From positions 501,385 to 565,384 of the forward strand of contig NZ_BNJJ01000003.1 of the NCBI RefSeq assembly GCF_016587435.1: a DNA stretch of 64,000 nucleotides, in the 5' to 3' direction. This stretch comes from Dictyobacter formicarum (lineage in GTDB: Bacteria; Chloroflexota; Ktedonobacteria; Ktedonobacterales; Ktedonobacteraceae). This document shows positions 62,574-64,000 of the stretch, piece after piece (positions within the stretch are counted from its first letter, which is position 1; each line of letters opens with the position of its first letter). The position numbers were made by a program, and so were the translations under genes. The notes beneath the pieces are model-generated. The model did no database searches and was not told the origin of the DNA. It saw only the letters and a list, made by a program, of their open reading frames with translations.

Positions 62574-64000
62574 CTAGCCCGCATTTAGCTCACCCAGCGT
62601 AACGGTAAAGGTTATTTGCTGTGTACCGCGATAGACTTTGACCGTTGCTTTATCGCCAGGATTCTTGGCAATCAGCGCATCTTCTAGTGAAGGGATAGAA
62701 TCGATGGCTTTATTGTCGATCTGGACGATAACGTCGCCAGCTTTAATGCCAGCCTTTTCAGCGGCCCCACCCGCTGTCAGCCTGGTTACATAGACACCGT
62801 GATCAACGGCCAGGTTATCCTGCATCTGCAGAGTCGGATCAACCTGTGTGGGACTAATGCCGATCGCCGCGCGACCAGTATGCTGCACCCTACCGTTGTT
62901 AATCAACTGGGTCGCGATAAACTGAACACGATTGGATGGGATAGCGAAACCAACACCGTTGGCCGGAGAGTTAAATTCCGGGTCAACTGCGGTCAACGTC
63001 GGTATACCAATCAGGTTTCCCTGCAAATCGACCAGCGCACCACCACTATTGCCCGGGTTGATCGGCGCATCCGTCTGGATGGCGTTTGGAATGATAGCGC
63101 CATTGCCCTCGCTGACATTACGTCCCAGGGCGCTGACAATACCATTGGTAACAGTTTGAGTGTTGCCCAACGGGTTACCAATCGCCAGCACATCCTGTCC
63201 TACCCGCAACTGGGAGGAATCACCCAGCGAGATGACGGCCATATTGGTCGGCGGATTAATTTTGATGATCGCCAGATCATCTGCGGGATCAGTACCTACG
63301 ACCTGGGCATTGCGGATACGGGTACCATCCGATAAGACGACCTCATCAACGGTGGTAACACCATCAACCACGTGATTGTTGGTCACGATATAGCCGCGCT
63401 TGTCGATAATGACACCCGAACCCAGTGCCGTACCTTTCTGTGTCTGCACATTAATCTGAACTACGGCCGGTCGCGTCTTGGCCACCACCGCTTCACGAAC
63501 CGCCTGCATATTATTGTTGGTCAACGCGGGCACGGTCGGCTGCGGCACCGTTCCAGGCTGCAGCGATGAATTATTACTGCTGGGCACAGTCGCCGTAGAT
63601 GTACTACTGTTGGTGCGTCCAAACTGCCAGCCAGCAAAAAGCCCGACGCCAAAGACCATCGCCAATACCAGCGTCAGAGCCATAATCGCGCCGGTGCGCA
63701 AACCATTGCGCTTGCGCTTCGGGCCCGGTTGGCCAGCGCCAGGAGGAGGACCAAACGGCGCCCCACTATTATCACCCGTAATATATCCACCCTGCCGGTA
63801 ACTATTCTGATAAGTTGGCCGCGCCTGCTCATGCTCAAAGGTGCCTGGCGTGGGGGATAGAGGCGTGTACGGACTTCTTCCCGCAGGCTGAGCTGGATAG
63901 GAGGATGACGGCACCGAGCGATAAGCATCATCCTTTGGCTGCCCCAGCGGAGCTGATCGATAGGCGCCCGGCTGCATATATTCCTGGTAACTCTGCTCAC
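62574..64000 (-). CDS. HtrA/DegP-like serine protease with PDZ domain (5' end outside window)
   Basis: The frame is open to the window edge. An N-terminal cytoplasmic P/S/Q/Y-rich part and one membrane helix (ALTLVLAMVFGVGLFAGWQF) precede the trypsin fold. The triad is H in TNNHVVDG, D in DDLAIIKI and S in NPGNSGGALV. A PDZ domain ends the protein (GVYVTRLTAGGAAEKAGIKAGDVIV). It degrades or refolds damaged proteins outside the membrane. The ATG at 63977 could be a start, but the codons before it continue a Q/Y-rich tail. Confidence 0.92.
   Translation of the reverse strand, partial: EQSYQEYMQPGAYRSAPLGQPKDDAYRSVPSSSYPAQPAGRSPYTPLSPTPGTFEHEQARPTYQNSYRQGGYITGDNSGAPFGPPPGAGQPGPKRKRNGLRTGAIMALTLVLAMVFGVGLFAGWQFGRTNSSTSTATVPSSNNSSLQPGTVPQPTVPALTNNNMQAVREAVVAKTRPAVVQINVQTQKGTALGSGVIIDKRGYIVTNNHVVDGVTTVDEVVLSDGTRIRNAQVVGTDPADDLAIIKINPPTNMAVISLGDSSQLRVGQDVLAIGNPLGNTQTVTNGIVSALGRNVSEGNGAIIPNAIQTDAPINPGNSGGALVDLQGNLIGIPTLTAVDPEFNSPANGVGFAIPSNRVQFIATQLINNGRVQHTGRAAIGISPTQVDPTLQMQDNLAVDHGVYVTRLTAGGAAEKAGIKAGDVIVQIDNKAIDSIPSLEDALIAKNPGDKATVKVYRGTQQITFTVTLGELNAG

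Overview
The window reads as chromosomal DNA of a large-genome, soil-type bacterium, most likely Chloroflexota and perhaps Ktedonobacteria. This is an inference from the gene mix: serine/threonine kinase with zinc ribbons, ECF sigma/anti-sigma pairs, GAF/PAS histidine kinase, SRPBCC paralogs, DUF4097/SHOCT proteins, secreted glycosidases, decayed mobile DNA. No rRNA or taxonomic marker settles it. Ribosome binding sites are strong (AAGGAG/GAGGAG), several promoters match the TTGACA-17-TATAAT consensus, and GTG/TTG starts are common.

Layout. 1-0.5 kb: end of a Gfo/Idh/MocA oxidoreductase. 0.6-1.6: beta-propeller protein. 1.7-5.3: sulfite reductase plus two siroheme genes, behind a good promoter and a structured leader. 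5.6-7.2: phosphate-type MFS permease behind a three-repeat Pho box. 8.7-13.9: a small type II polyketide-like cluster (hydrolase-fold protein, ketosynthase, chain-length-factor-like partner, frameshifted FAD hydroxylase). 14.2-18.1: gluconokinase-like kinase, drug-efflux MFS, uracil-DNA glycosylase. 18.5-24.1: LacI regulator, secreted GH5 glycosidase and GH78-type rhamnosidase. 24.5-26.8: SufB and a NUDIX hydrolase. 26.9-31.8: tRNA-Arg(TCT) followed by a decayed island (integrase tail twice, EamA remnant, N-truncated MFS, histidine-kinase fragment) that also holds an intact Gly/Tyr-rich peptide gene with a bacteriocin-type leader. 32-45: TPR protein behind a GAAA repeat, membrane protein with an HTH tail, PQQ propeller, two SRPBCC paralogs, a hybrid sensor kinase, sugar/uronate enzymes, nucleotidyltransferase, GNAT, MBL hydrolase. 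45-50: two ABC ATPases without a permease (one with an AbrB-like tail), then an ECF sigma factor with an anti-sigma factor fused to a LivJ-type binding domain. 50.4-53.4: DUF2089/SHOCT/DUF4097 operon. 53.5-64: cysteine-desulfurase-like enzyme, aldo/keto reductase, Mop protein, hydrolase-fold protein, kinase-pseudokinase, citrate synthase 3' scrap, second ECF/anti-sigma pair, membrane protein, HtrA protease running off the end.

The most striking non-coding signal is a dispersed hairpin element, about two dozen copies here, in gene borders and even forming the last codons of genes. Its stem shows compensatory base changes at several pairs while loop and flanks stay constant. In one place it has been amplified in tandem together with the 3' end of the neighbouring gene.
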